Made by a program: the position numbers and the translations under genes | Notes under the pieces: generated by a model | The model's database searches: none | The model's input: only the letters and a program-made list of their open reading frames with translations | What the model was told of the DNA's origin: nothing | Shown here: positions 8,550 to 17,877 of the stretch, piece after piece | Position numbering within the stretch: position 1 is the stretch's first letter | Layout: every line of letters starts with the position of its first letter | Assembly: GCA_021818585.1 (NCBI GenBank) | Contig: JAKATU010000035.1 | Location: 1 to 64,000, forward strand | Direction: 5' to 3' | DNA from: Acidobacteriota bacterium | Lineage (GTDB): Bacteria; Acidobacteriota; Terriglobia; Terriglobales; Acidobacteriaceae | DNA: 64,000 nucleotides

Positions 8550-10730
8550 ATGGCCGAAACCGCGGTCAAGCACGAAACACTGCATTCGCTCCACCCCGGA
8601 ACCCAATTCACCGGGGAGCAATTGATTCAGATCTACCGCCTCATGTATACCTCGCGCCGCACCGACGACCGCGAAATCGCGCTCAAGCGGCAGCAGAAAA
8701 TCTTCTTCCAGATTTCCGGCGCCGGCCATGAGGCCTTCCTCGTCGCCGCAGCGCTCGCCATGAAGCCCGGCTACGACTGGTTCTTCCCCTACTATCGCGA
8801 CCGCGCCCTCTGCCTCGCTCTCGGCAACACTGTCGAAGATCAGCTCCTCCAGGCCGTTGGAGCCGGCAGCGACCCGGCCAGCGGTGGCCGTCAGATGCCT
8901 TCTCACTGGACAAGCCCCGCCCTCCACATCGTCTCGCCCAGCTCTTCCACATCCACTCAGTGTCTCCACGCCATCGGCTGTGCCGACGCGGGCCGCTACT
9001 TCGCCCGTCACCCCGAGGCCGCGGAAAAATACGACGGCGACTACCGCGCCTATAAAGATGTAACCTTCCACGGCGACGAGGTCGTCTATGTTTCCGTCGG
9101 CGAAGGATCCACCAGCCAGGGCGAGTTCTGGGAATCCCTCTCCATCGCATCCAATCTCAAGTTGCCCGTACTCTTCGTCGTCGAGGACAACGGCTACGCC
9201 ATCTCCGTTCCCGTAGAGGTCAACACCCCCGGCGGCAACATCTCCAAAATCGTCTCCGGCTTTCCCAACTTCCACTTTGCCGAGGTCGACGGAACCGACC
9301 CCATCGCCTCCTACAACGCCTTCCGTGAGGCCGTCGCCCACTGCCGCGCCGGTAATGGACCCGCATTCGTCCACGGCCACGTCATTCGTCCATACTCGCA
9401 CTCTCTTTCCGACGATGACCGCGCCTACCGGCCGGAAAGCGAGCGCCAGGCAGACTCACTACGTGACCCCATCGCCAAAATGCAGATGTTCCTCCTGCGC
9501 GAGGGCATCCTCGACGACGCAGGCATCAGCAAAATCGAGCGCCAGGTCGACGAAGAAGTCCGCATCGCCGCCGAGCGCGCAGTCCGCGCAGCCCTGCCCG
9601 CCTCGGACATTCCCAGCATCCTCCGCCACCAGTACTCCGAGCAATACGACCCCACCCGCGACAGTCTCGCCTCTGAGCCGCACTCTGACCCCGCCTTGCC
9701 CGAGCGCACCATGGCCGACCTGATCAACGCCTGCCTCAAGGATGAAATGCACCGCGACCCGCGCATCGTCATCTACGGCGAAGACGTCGCCGACTGCTCC
9801 CGCGAGGAATACATTCAGGAGCACGCCATCAAGGGCAAAGGCGGCGTCTTCAAGCTCACCTCCGGCCTTCAGACCGAGTTCGGCTCCGACCGCGTCTTCA
9901 ACTCGCCCCTCGCGGAAGCCTCCATCGCCGGACGCGCCCTCGGCATGGGCGTCCGCGGACTCAAGCCCGTCGCGGAAATCCAGTTCTTCGACTACATCTG
10001 GCCCGCCATGCACCAGCTCCGCAATGAGATCCCAGCCCTGCGCTGGCGCTCCAACGGAACATTCTCCTGCCCCGCCGTCATCCGTGTCGCCATCGGCGGC
10101 TACCTCACCGGCGGCAGCCTCTACCACTCCCAGTGCGGAGAAAGCATCTTCACCCACACGCCCGGCATGCGCGTCGTCTTCCCCTCCAACGCGCTCGACG
10201 CCAACGGCCTGCTCCGCACCGCCCTGCGCTGCGACGACCCCGTCATGTTCCTCGAGCACAAGCGCCTCTACCGCGAAACCTACGGTCGCGCCCGCTATCC
10301 CGGCCCCGACTACATGATCCCCTTCGGCAAGGCCAAAACCGTCCGCGAAGGCACTGACCTCACCATCGTCACCTACGGAGCCACCGTGCCCCGCGCGCTC
10401 CAGGCCGCGCAAAAAGCCCAGCGCGAGCTCGAAGTCGAAGTCGAAGTCATCGACCTCCGCACCCTCAACCCCTACGACTGGGACGCCATCGCCACCTCCA
10501 TCCGCAAAACCAGCCGCGTCATCGTGCTCTATGAGGACACGCTGAGTTGGGGCTACGGAGCCGAAATCGCCGCCCGCATCGCCGACGAACTCTTCGACGA
10601 CCTCGACGCCCCCGTCCGACGCGTTGCCGCGCTCGATACCTTCGTCGCCTACCAGCCCATCCTCGAAGACGTGATCCTGCCCCAGCCGGAACGCATCTAC
10701 CAGGCCATCTCCGACCTCATGAAGTACTAA
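8550..10730 (+). CDS. 2-oxoacid dehydrogenase E1 component, fused alpha and beta subunits
   Basis: This thiamine diphosphate-dependent decarboxylase of a 2-oxoacid dehydrogenase complex acts on pyruvate or branched-chain 2-oxoacids; the substrate cannot be told from sequence. Residues 1-350 are the alpha part with the ThDP/Mg motif [14 protein letters not shown] (184-197) ending in VEDN (211-214). Residues about 385-726 are the beta part, with GEDV, the SPLAEA motif and the transketolase C-domain ([11 protein letters not shown]). The 726-residue single chain contrasts with the usual two-gene arrangement, but such fusions are known in Acidobacteriota and Bacteroidetes. No E2 or E3 gene is adjacent. 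Confidence 0.93.
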   Translation: MAETAVKHETLHSLHPGTQFTGEQLIQIYRLMYTSRRTDDREIALKRQQKIFFQISGAGHEAFLVAAALAMKPGYDWFFPYYRDRALCLALGNTVEDQLLQAVGAGSDPASGGRQMPSHWTSPALHIVSPSSSTSTQCLHAIGCADAGRYFARHPEAAEKYDGDYRAYKDVTFHGDEVVYVSVGEGSTSQGEFWESLSIASNLKLPVLFVVEDNGYAISVPVEVNTPGGNISKIVSGFPNFHFAEVDGTDPIASYNAFREAVAHCRAGNGPAFVHGHVIRPYSHSLSDDDRAYRPESERQADSLRDPIAKMQMFLLREGILDDAGISKIERQVDEEVRIAAERAVRAALPASDIPSILRHQYSEQYDPTRDSLASEPHSDPALPERTMADLINACLKDEMHRDPRIVIYGEDVADCSREEYIQEHAIKGKGGVFKLTSGLQTEFGSDRVFNSPLAEASIAGRALGMGVRGLKPVAEIQFFDYIWPAMHQLRNEIPALRWRSNGTFSCPAVIRVAIGGYLTGGSLYHSQCGESIFTHTPGMRVVFPSNALDANGLLRTALRCDDPVMFLEHKRLYRETYGRARYPGPDYMIPFGKAKTVREGTDLTIVTYGATVPRALQAAQKAQRELEVEVEVIDLRTLNPYDWDAIATSIRKTSRVIVLYEDTLSWGYGAEIAARIADELFDDLDAPVRRVAALDTFVAYQPILEDVILPQPERIYQAISDLMKY

Positions 10731-10741
10731 CCCTCCAGCAG

Positions 10742-10850
10742 TGGCCCACCCAGGCGGGTGCCCCATACTTTCTCCTCACGCTGTTCGAGGCGAAAGTATG
10801 GGAGCGAATCGGCGAAAAGCGCCGACCCCACCCTACCCCAGGACATAGGT
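10742..10850. repeat. intergenic repeat with nested hairpins
   Basis: The block begins GTGGCCCACCCAGGCGGGTG, a sequence type I recall as a scattered intergenic repeat in Acidobacteriota. It contains a short CCACCC/GGGTG hairpin, a longer pairing of CCATACTTTC with GAAAGTATGG, and GGCGAAAAGCGCC. There is no ORF. It follows the E1 stop codon and could also slow transcription out of that gene. Confidence 0.5.
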
Positions 10851-10988
10851 TGTCATCCACAGCGGAAAGCCCCATCCAACCAAACAAAATCAACTACTTA
10901 CGCGCAAAACCCATAGCGGCCAGATAAGCCTCTCTTCAGTCCAACCCCCCAACACCGCCGCCCCATTTCCCCCAGATCAAAATTCCTG

Positions 10989-11018
10989 TTTACAACTCCA
11001 AATCGAACACCCGATAAT
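10989..11018 (+). promoter_or_regulatory. probable aqpZ promoter
   Basis: TTTACA (10989-10994) and GATAAT (11013-11018) are separated by 18 bases, about 80 bases upstream of the aqpZ start codon. Both hexamers are close to the sigma70 consensus. Confidence 0.5.
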
Positions 11019-11100
11019 TCCGGCTCGTGCAAGTGCACCCTCAGCCTCCGGTCCAACCGGATATCCATAGTCGAGCTGTCAACCAAAAGGAAATCCTTTT

Positions 11101-11829
11101 ATGTCGCTTGGCAAGCGTGCAGTCGCCGAATTCTTCGGCACATTCTGGCTCGTCCTGGGAGGCTGCGGCAGCGCTGTGCTCGCAGCAGCCTTCCCGCAAC
11201 TCGGCATCGGCTTTGTCGGCGTAGCCTTTGCCTTTGGACTCACCCTGCTCACCATGGCCTACACCATCGGCCATATCTCCGGCTGCCACATCAATCCCGC
11301 CGTCAGCTTCGGTCTGGCCATGGGCAAGCGCTTCAGTTGGCGCGATCTTCCCGCATACGTCGTCGCCCAGGTGCTGGGAGCCATTGCCGCCAGCACCGTC
11401 CTTTACATCATCGCCTCCGGCAAGGCAGGCTTCGACGTCCACGCCGGCTTCGCCTCCAACGGCTACGGAGCCCACTCGCCCGGCGGATACTCCCTGCTCG
11501 CATGCTTCGTATGCGAAGTCGTCATGACCTGTTTCTTCCTGCTGGTCATCCTCGGCTCCACGCATGAGCGCGCACCGAAGGGCTTCGCGCCCATCGCCAT
11601 CGGCCTCTGCCTCACGCTCATTCACCTCATCAGCATTCCCGTCACCAACACCTCGGTCAACCCCGCGCGCAGCACCGGCCCCGCGCTCTTCGCTGGCGGA
11701 TGGGCCATCCACCAGCTCTGGCTCTTCTGGCTCGCCCCCATCATCGGAGGCTCGCTAGGCGGCCTCATACACCACTGGCTCTTCGAGAAACTTCCCGCGG
11801 AACCGCCCATCGCCGGCGACCTGCACTAA
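11101..11829 (+). CDS. aqpZ: aquaporin Z
   Basis: A water channel of the inner membrane. The 242-residue protein has six hydrophobic helices and the two signature half-helix motifs, HINPAVSFG near residue 63 and [13 protein letters not shown] near 185. [18 protein letters not shown] at the N-terminus is typical of AqpZ. The gap after the second NPA lacks the extra insertion of glycerol facilitators, favouring a water channel. AAAGGAAATCC precedes the start as ribosome binding site. The gene is monocistronic between its own promoter and a bidirectional terminator. Confidence 0.96.
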   Translation: MSLGKRAVAEFFGTFWLVLGGCGSAVLAAAFPQLGIGFVGVAFAFGLTLLTMAYTIGHISGCHINPAVSFGLAMGKRFSWRDLPAYVVAQVLGAIAASTVLYIIASGKAGFDVHAGFASNGYGAHSPGGYSLLACFVCEVVMTCFFLLVILGSTHERAPKGFAPIAIGLCLTLIHLISIPVTNTSVNPARSTGPALFAGGWAIHQLWLFWLAPIIGGSLGGLIHHWLFEKLPAEPPIAGDLH

Positions 11830-11845
11830 CATTCACCCGAAACAA

Positions 11846-11875
11846 AAGTGGCCTGGAATTCCTTCCAGGCCACTT
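11846..11875. terminator. bidirectional terminator between aqpZ and the BI-1-like gene
   Basis: A perfect 13-bp stem (AAGTGGCCTGGAA pairing with TTCCAGGCCACTT) has a 4-base loop. T-rich sequence follows on both strands (CCATTTT on plus, TTGTTT on minus), serving two convergent genes. Confidence 0.82.
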
Positions 11876-11899
11876 CCATTTTCAGCTTCTTTCTGTAAC

Positions 11900-12658
11900 T
11901 TAATCCCGACTCTGCAGCTTCGCCAGCAGGTTCAGGATCTCCAGGTACAGCCAGACCAGCGTCACCATCAGCCCAAACGCGCCGTACCACTCCATATACT
12001 TGGGAGCGCCCATCTGCGCGCCACGATCGATAAAGTCAAAGTCCAGCACCAGGTTCAGCGACGCAATGCCAACCACCAGCAGGCTAAAGCCGATCCCGAT
12101 CACGCCAGACCCGTTCACCGCATTCATCGGACCCAGACCCACATGGAAGAAGCCCAGCACCATCTCCACCAGGTAAAACAGCATGATCGCGCCCGTAGCC
12201 GCAAACACGCCCATCCGGAACTTCTGCGTCACACGGATCATGCCCGACTTGTAAATCAGCAGCAGCACAAACATCACGCCGAAGGTCAGGCACACGGCCT
12301 CAAACGCAATCCCGTGGAACCGCATGTCGAACACCGCCGAAATGCCGCCCAGCGCCAGCCCTTCAAACAGCGCGTAGATCGGCGCGGTCACCGGCGCCCA
12401 GTCCATCTTGAACATCGTCACAAACGCGGCAATCATCCCACCGATCAGCCCAATCCACATCAGCGGCATCACGGCCAGCACATTGCCGGAATAAGCCGTA
12501 TGCCAGGCAAACGCCGCCGTTACCATGACCAGCAGCAGTAGAATCCCGGTTTTATTCACGGTTCCCTGCACCGTCATCGCCTCGCCATAGGCCATCGGCT
12601 GACCGCGGAATACCCGGTCGTTCAAAGTAGGGTTCGAAGTACGCATAAGTTGTGGCAC
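11900..12658 (-). CDS. Bax inhibitor-1/YccA family membrane protein
   Basis: An inner-membrane protein of the TMBIM/BI-1 group with seven hydrophobic segments. In bacteria the group includes YccA, which modulates FtsH, and calcium-leak channels such as BsYetJ. The chosen GTG at 12658 lies eight bases after AGGAG; an upstream GTG at 12667 would overlap that site, and ATG at 12646 (MRTSNPTL) is an alternative. The conserved C-terminal half with LNLVLDFDFID and the final LYLEILNLLAKLQ, which carries a conserved-looking acidic residue, is present. It is probably monocistronic. Confidence 0.88.
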   Translation of the reverse strand: MPQLMRTSNPTLNDRVFRGQPMAYGEAMTVQGTVNKTGILLLLVMVTAAFAWHTAYSGNVLAVMPLMWIGLIGGMIAAFVTMFKMDWAPVTAPIYALFEGLALGGISAVFDMRFHGIAFEAVCLTFGVMFVLLLIYKSGMIRVTQKFRMGVFAATGAIMLFYLVEMVLGFFHVGLGPMNAVNGSGVIGIGFSLLVVGIASLNLVLDFDFIDRGAQMGAPKYMEWYGAFGLMVTLVWLYLEILNLLAKLQSRD

Positions 12659-12717
12659 GTGAATCACTCCTGTCTTTATTAGATTACGACGGATACCGGA
12701 AGTTGCGTTTTCGGACT

Positions 12718-13782
12718 CTACGGCAGAACCGGCTTCCCATTCACCGTCATCGCCCGCAACGCGGCATCATCATACACAATCAGGCTCTTCGGCAGTCGCG
12801 CATAGCCCAGGTGGAAGGCCGTGTCCTGCCCATTATGCAGCACCCAGCTCAAAAACTTGCCCAGCGCCACCCGCTCCCTCAAGTTCGTCCCATCGCGCGG
12901 CACAATCACAAAGCTCAACCCCGCAATCGGATACGCACCCGCCGCTGTCGCCGGCGCGTCCACAATCGTCGTGTCCAGGTTTGTCCGCAACTGCGGAGCA
13001 AACGCCTCCACAGCCGCCTTTGTCGAGACCACATTCGGCTGCACATACTGTCCCGCCCGGTTCTCCACGGCCGCTACCGGCAACTCATTCTGCTGCGCGT
13101 AGTTCAACTCCACAAACCCAATCGTCCCCGGCGAATTCCGCACCACGCTCGTCAGCCCGGCGCTGCCTTCGCCGCTGATGCCCACTGGCCACGCCACGCT
13201 GTCTCCCGCGCCCACCTTCGCCGCCCATTGCGGGCTCACGGCAGAAAGGTAAGTCGTAAAGATGTCCGTCGCCCCCGCCGCATCCGCGCGGTGCACCACT
13301 ACAATCGCCTCATCCGGCAACGCCACACCCGGATTATCCTTCGCAATCGACGGATCATTCCACCGCTTCACCGTCCCCAGAAAAATCCCTGCCAGCGTCC
13401 CGGCAGAAAGCCGCAGCGGTTGCTTTATCCCGTGCAGGTTGTAAGTAATGCAAATCGCCCCCGACGTCACCGGTATCTGGATCACCGGAGGCAACTGCTC
13501 CAACTGCTTCGGCGTCAGCGCATAGTCCGTCGCCGCAAAAGCTACCTTGCCTGCGGCAAGCTCCTTCACCGCCTTCACGCTCCCATCGGCCACATACATA
13601 ACCTGCGTCGGCCGGTGCAGCTCAAAGAAATCCTCGCCCCAGCGCTGCATCACAGGAAACACAAAGCTGCTCCCCGCAGCGGGAATCGTCCGCAGCGTCT
13701 CCGGCTGCCGTTTGGTATTGCAGCCGGCCACTCCCGACACAAGCACAGCAAGACAAACAGATAGCACAGCGCGATAACGCAT
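12718..13782 (-). CDS. pstS: phosphate-binding lipoprotein of a PstS-type ABC transporter
   Basis: Periplasmic phosphate receptor. The start MRYRAVLSVCLAV has AAGGAG five bases upstream. The signal peptide ends in lipobox VAGC, so Cys21 is the probable lipidated residue. The mature part shows PstS landmarks: AAGSSFVFPVMQRW, KVAFAATDYALT, HRADAAGATDIFT and GTIGFVELNYA. Length 354 is normal. No pstC, pstA, pstB or phoU is adjacent, so it either partners with a distant transporter or acts as a sensor. A terminator-like hairpin separates it from the upstream pepA. Confidence 0.9.
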   Translation of the reverse strand: MRYRAVLSVCLAVLVSGVAGCNTKRQPETLRTIPAAGSSFVFPVMQRWGEDFFELHRPTQVMYVADGSVKAVKELAAGKVAFAATDYALTPKQLEQLPPVIQIPVTSGAICITYNLHGIKQPLRLSAGTLAGIFLGTVKRWNDPSIAKDNPGVALPDEAIVVVHRADAAGATDIFTTYLSAVSPQWAAKVGAGDSVAWPVGISGEGSAGLTSVVRNSPGTIGFVELNYAQQNELPVAAVENRAGQYVQPNVVSTKAAVEAFAPQLRTNLDTTIVDAPATAAGAYPIAGLSFVIVPRDGTNLRERVALGKFLSWVLHNGQDTAFHLGYARLPKSLIVYDDAALRAMTVNGKPVLP

Positions 13783-13871
13783 CCAGACTCCTTTGAACAT
13801 CCCGGTAATCTCTTGATCAGGCAGTCGCCGACACCGGCCCAGCCAATCCAGCCAGCCCCAAAATGGAGCCC

Positions 13872-13906
13872 CAAAACTTAGACTGCCCGGAACCTCGTCC
13901 GGGCAG
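13872..13906 (-). terminator. rho-independent terminator of pepA
   Basis: A 9-bp stem CTGCCCGGA/TCCGGGCAG with a 6-base loop, followed on the minus strand by TCTAAGTTTT, lies 25 bases beyond the pepA stop. Confidence 0.75.
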
Positions 13907-13930
13907 CATAAGCATCGCAATTTCCTTCAT

Positions 13931-15478
13931 TTACCAGCTCTCGCGCGGACGCTCCGGCTCTACGGCCTCCGGCGTCGGCTCAGCAGCGGCAAAGCTCTGC
14001 ACCCATCCCGTAATGCTCGGAACCCCAATCCCGCTCGGCCCCTTTGCAAGATAGGCGCGCTGGTCTTCCACCCACGCGCAGCCCGCAATGTCCAGATGCA
14101 CCCACGGCGTGTCGCCCACAAACTCCTTCAGGAACATCGCCGCCGTGCTGGCCCCGCCATAGCGTCCGCCCGTATTCTTGATATCGGCAATCTCCGACTT
14201 CAAAAGCGTGCGGTACTCATCATCCAGCGGCAAGCGCCAGAACTTCTCCCCGGCCCGTTCAGCAGCGTTCGCAAACCGCGTCCAGCTCTCCTCATCGTTG
14301 GAGAAGCCACCGGCGCGAATCTTGCCCAGCGCCACCACGCATGCCCCGGTCAGCGTCGCCGCGTCAATCAAATGCGTCGCGCCCAGTTGCTTCGCGTACA
14401 CCACCCCATCGGCCAGCACCAGCCGTCCCTCGGCGTCCGTATTCATCACCTCAATCGACTTGCCGGACATGGAAATCTGCACATCGCCCGGCTTCTGCGC
14501 CTTGCCCGAAGGCATATTCTCCGCCGCACAAAGAATCCCGATCACTCGCACCTTCGGCTTCAGATGTGCGATCGCGCGCATGGCGCCAAGCATGGCGGCG
14601 GCGCCCGCCATGTCGTACTTCATCATCTCCATGCCCTCGGCCGTCTTCAGCGAGAGCCCGCCGGAATCAAACGTAATACCCTTGCCCACAAGGCCCACCA
14701 CTGGACCCTGCGCGCCACCCTCCGGCTCGTAGCGCATCACAATCAGCGCTGGCGGCTCATCCGATCCCTTGGCGACGCTCCAGAAAGCGCCCATCTTCAG
14801 CTCATGCAGCTTGTCCGCACCATACACCAGGCAGGAGAGCCTGTTCTCGTGGCACATCGCCGCCGCCCGCTGCCCCAGCATCGTCGGCGTCAGCCGGTTC
14901 CCGGGCTCATTCACCAGCGAGCGAGTGAAGTTCTGCGACTCGCCCAGAATGTTCCCCTCGCGGAAGCCGGCCTCCACCGCCGTCCGGTCCATCAGCGGAG
15001 GAATCACCAGCGTCAGCTTTTGCACGCTCCGGTCCTTGCGGTCCGAGCGGTATGTATCCGCGTCGTAGTCCGCAAGCTGCGCCGCATACCCAATCGCCCG
15101 CGCCACATCCGTCGTCTCCAGCTCGGTCGACGGAAACACAATCGAAAGCGACCGCAGCGAACGAGGCTTGGCCGTCCGAACCGCAACTCCTGCAGCCTGG
15201 CCCAGCACATGCGGCGTCAGCTTCGACCGCTTGCCCACGCCCACCAGCAACAGGCGCATGGCAGAGATGCCCTGCGGGGCATGCAAAAGCAGAATCTCAT
15301 TCGCTTCCGCCTTGAACTCGCCGTTCGCCAGCGCAAACTCCGTCGTCTGCTCCAGCGCTACCTCGTCGCTCAGCAGCCTCGGCTCCGGGTGGTCTGCGGA
15401 TCCATGATCCGCCGCAAATACCACCAGCAGCTCTGAAGCATGCGAAGCCGAAACGCTCTCAATCAGTTCTGTATGCAT
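13931..15478 (-). CDS. pepA: leucyl aminopeptidase, M17 family (cytosol aminopeptidase)
   Basis: A manganese or zinc exopeptidase that releases N-terminal residues and helps recycle peptides in the cytosol. At 515 residues it has the family length. The C-terminal catalytic domain shows GLVGKGITFDSGGLSLK (metal-binding Lys and Asp), the YDMAGAAA segment and the signature NTDAEGRLVLADGV. The N-terminal macro-like domain is less conserved, as usual. Hexamer-forming members in E. coli also bind DNA at cer and carAB sites; that role cannot be inferred here. Confidence 0.96.
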   Translation of the reverse strand: MHTELIESVSASHASELLVVFAADHGSADHPEPRLLSDEVALEQTTEFALANGEFKAEANEILLLHAPQGISAMRLLLVGVGKRSKLTPHVLGQAAGVAVRTAKPRSLRSLSIVFPSTELETTDVARAIGYAAQLADYDADTYRSDRKDRSVQKLTLVIPPLMDRTAVEAGFREGNILGESQNFTRSLVNEPGNRLTPTMLGQRAAAMCHENRLSCLVYGADKLHELKMGAFWSVAKGSDEPPALIVMRYEPEGGAQGPVVGLVGKGITFDSGGLSLKTAEGMEMMKYDMAGAAAMLGAMRAIAHLKPKVRVIGILCAAENMPSGKAQKPGDVQISMSGKSIEVMNTDAEGRLVLADGVVYAKQLGATHLIDAATLTGACVVALGKIRAGGFSNDEESWTRFANAAERAGEKFWRLPLDDEYRTLLKSEIADIKNTGGRYGGASTAAMFLKEFVGDTPWVHLDIAGCAWVEDQRAYLAKGPSGIGVPSITGWVQSFAAAEPTPEAVEPERPRESW

Positions 15479-15606
15479 ACATCCGTCAACAGGAGCGAGA
15501 TTCGAAATTGGCCCAGAGAATCTGCTGCTTAAGTCCCCATAGCCTGTCCCGCCCCGGTAATGCGTTCATTTCATTCCCAGTTACTTTCGTCCACATGGGA
15601 GAATCA

Positions 15607-16467
15607 TCAGGACTTATCGTACACAAAAAATCCGCGTCCGCTCTTTCGTCCCAGCCAGCCTGCATCCACCATCCGGATCAACAGCGGGCATGGCCTGTAT
15701 TTAGGATCGCCCAACCCCTCCAGAAGCACGCGCATAATGTCCAGGCAAACATCCAGCCCGATAAAATCCGCCAGCGTCAGCGGCCCCATCGGATGCGCCA
15801 TCCCAAGCTGAAACACCTGATCCACCGCCTCCGGAGTCGCCACGCCCTCCATCACCGCATACATCGCTTCATTCAGCAGCGGCATCAGCACGCGGTTGGA
15901 AACAAACCCCGCGGCATCATTTACCTCCACCGGCGTCTTGCCCAGCCGCTCCGCCAGCGCCTTCACCGTGTCAAAGGTCTCCTGTGCCGTCGCCAGCCCC
16001 CGAATCACCTCCACCAGCTTCATCACCGGCACAGGGTTGAAGAAGTGCATTCCGATCACCCGCTCCGGCCGCCCCGTAAACGCCGCCAGCTTCGTAATCG
16101 AAATCGAAGAAGTATTACTCGCCAGAATCACACCGGGCTTCGCAATCCGGTCCAGATCCTCAAAAATCTGCCGCTTCACCTCCAGCTGTTCCGTGGCCGC
16201 TTCCACAATCAGGTCGCAATCGCCCAGCGCCGTCCGCGCCAGCGTTCCCTCTATCCGCGCCAGCGCCGCGTCCGCATCTTCCTGCGTCAGCTTGCCCTTG
16301 CTCATCTCGCGTCCCAGGTTCTTCCGGATCGTCTCCACTCCACGATCCAGAAAACGCTGCTCCACCTCGCACAGCCGAACGGCAAAACCGCCCTTCGCAA
16401 ACACGTGCGCAATCCCGTTGCCCATCGTGCCTGCTCCAACCACCCCAACTTTCCTGATCTCACTCAC
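15607..16467 (-). CDS. 3-hydroxybutyryl-CoA / 3-hydroxyacyl-CoA dehydrogenase
   Basis: An NAD-dependent oxidation of 3-hydroxyacyl-CoA in fatty-acid or butanoate metabolism. The GTG start at 16467 has GGGAGGA eight bases upstream and gives 286 residues, the typical length of single-domain Hbd/PaaH enzymes. The Rossmann motif is [13 protein letters not shown]. The catalytic histidine lies in [16 protein letters not shown], and [11 protein letters not shown] and [15 protein letters not shown] are conserved. No thiolase or crotonase lies next to it, so the pathway direction is unknown. Confidence 0.94.
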   Translation of the reverse strand: MSEIRKVGVVGAGTMGNGIAHVFAKGGFAVRLCEVEQRFLDRGVETIRKNLGREMSKGKLTQEDADAALARIEGTLARTALGDCDLIVEAATEQLEVKRQIFEDLDRIAKPGVILASNTSSISITKLAAFTGRPERVIGMHFFNPVPVMKLVEVIRGLATAQETFDTVKALAERLGKTPVEVNDAAGFVSNRVLMPLLNEAMYAVMEGVATPEAVDQVFQLGMAHPMGPLTLADFIGLDVCLDIMRVLLEGLGDPKYRPCPLLIRMVDAGWLGRKSGRGFFVYDKS

Positions 16468-16549
16468 GGTGCAAATCCTCCCTCGAAACCTCAAAACAGG
16501 TGAGTCTACCAGCGCAGAAGACCATCGCGCGACCCCCAGCCTGCCCGCA

Positions 16550-17220
16550 TCACCGCTTCAGCTTCACATCCGCAAACATAAAGCCATCCCGCTCCACCAC
16601 CTCGCCGCTCTCTATCGGAATCTCAGCCCGCAACATCGGCCCCCCGTAAACGAAGCTGTGAAACTCCCCGTTCTCGCCGCAGGGATCCACCCCCTCCGGC
16701 AACTCAGCCAGCAAAGACTCATCCAGATCGCGTCCCGCAAACTCCCGCGGCAGCTTCCTTGGATCGACGCACACCAGCCGCGTCTTCACACCAGCGGCCA
16801 CCATCTCCCGCGCCAGCTCCCGCGTATCCAATCCCCACACCGGAAACAGCGGCTCCAGCCCAGTCCCGGCCAGTTTCTGCACCCGGTACTGCCGAATGTC
16901 TTCCAGAAACAAATCTCCAAATGCAACCGCCTCCACGCCATCGGCCACAGCCTGCGCACAGGCCACGCTCATCGCCGCCTCATACTGCTCATTGCTGCAG
17001 GGCCACGGCAGCGTAATCGTCACCAGCGGCAAGCCCGCCGCGCGCCCCGCGCCTCCAGCAGCTCCCGCCGCGTGCTGTGCATCGCCACGCGATCAAAATG
17101 CCCGTTCAACGTCGTCAGCAGCGCCACCACGTCCACATCCGCCTGCTGCCGCAAAAGGTGCAGCGACCACGCGCTGTCCTTCCCGCTACTCCAGCTCAAG
17201 CAAACACGCTTTCGCTTCAT
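16550..17220 (-). pseudogene. PP-loop ATPase of the diphthine-ammonia-ligase-like family, frameshifted
   Basis: Two overlapping minus-strand frames join into one family member. The first (17220 down to about 17040) starts MKRKRVCLSWSSGKDSAWSL with the PP-loop SSGKDS. The second (about 17040 down to 16550) gives LPLVTITLPWPCSNEQYE, FGDLFLEDIRQYR and the family C-terminus GVDPCGENGEFHSFVYGGP. In the GC-only run around 17035-17053 one base is missing; adding one restores a continuous protein of about 222 residues. Archaeal and eukaryotic relatives amidate diphthine, but bacteria have no diphthamide, so the bacterial role is unknown. The lesion may be a real mutation or a sequencing gap. Confidence 0.85.
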
Positions 17221-17259
17221 CGCTCCAGCCTAATCGCAAATCCCTATACTGGAAACAGC

Positions 17260-17871
17260 ATGCAGGTCTTCCCCAAATTTATTCTTTCTGCCACATCGGC
17301 CGCGCACTTCCCCGCGCCATCCGCACCGGAGTTCGCCTTCCTCGGCCGCTCCAACGTCGGCAAATCCAGCCTCATCAACGCGCTGCTCGGCTCCCGCCAA
17401 GCCAGGGTCTCCTCCACGCCGGGACGCACCCGCGCCATCAACTTCTTCAGCCTCACCACCTCGCCCGAGCGCCGGCAGCCCAACTTCCTCTTTGCCGACC
17501 TCCCCGGCTACGGCTACGCCAAAATCTCCAAATCCATCTCCGCCGAGTGGCCCAGATTCATTGAGCCTTACCTCGCCGAACGCCCCACGCTCGCCCTTTG
17601 CATCTGCCTCGTCGACAGCAACATCCCACCCCAGGCCAGTGACATCCAGCTCGCCGAATTCCTCCGCACCATCCAGCGCCCCTACATGGTCGTCGCCACC
17701 AAGGCTGACCGCCTCTCCGGAAATGCCCGCGCCAAGGCAAAGCAGACCCTCAGCCGCGCCCTCAGCGCAGACAATCTACTCCTCTGCTCGGCAAAAACCG
17801 GCCTCGGAATGAAGGAATTGTGGAGTGAAATTCACCGCATCGCCGAAGAAGCCGGTGCAAAAATCAAATAA
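17260..17871 (+). CDS. engB: ribosome biogenesis GTPase EngB (YsxC/YihA)
   Basis: An essential GTPase that assists late assembly of the large ribosomal subunit. The start MQVFPKFILSAT gives 203 residues, usual for the family. G1 is GRSNVGKSSLIN (near residue 30), the switch region is TPGRTRAINFF, G3 is DLPGYGYAK with the characteristic GYGYA, and G4 is TKADRL. It stands alone between two minus-strand units and ends 6 bases before the convergent neighbour. Confidence 0.96.
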   Translation: MQVFPKFILSATSAAHFPAPSAPEFAFLGRSNVGKSSLINALLGSRQARVSSTPGRTRAINFFSLTTSPERRQPNFLFADLPGYGYAKISKSISAEWPRFIEPYLAERPTLALCICLVDSNIPPQASDIQLAEFLRTIQRPYMVVATKADRLSGNARAKAKQTLSRALSADNLLLCSAKTGLGMKELWSEIHRIAEEAGAKIK

Positions 17872-17877
17872 CCCAAC

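Noticed and set aside
14096-15436. Long plus-strand frame opposite pepA
   Set aside because: Arg/His-rich antisense artefact; the aminopeptidase signature is on the minus strand.
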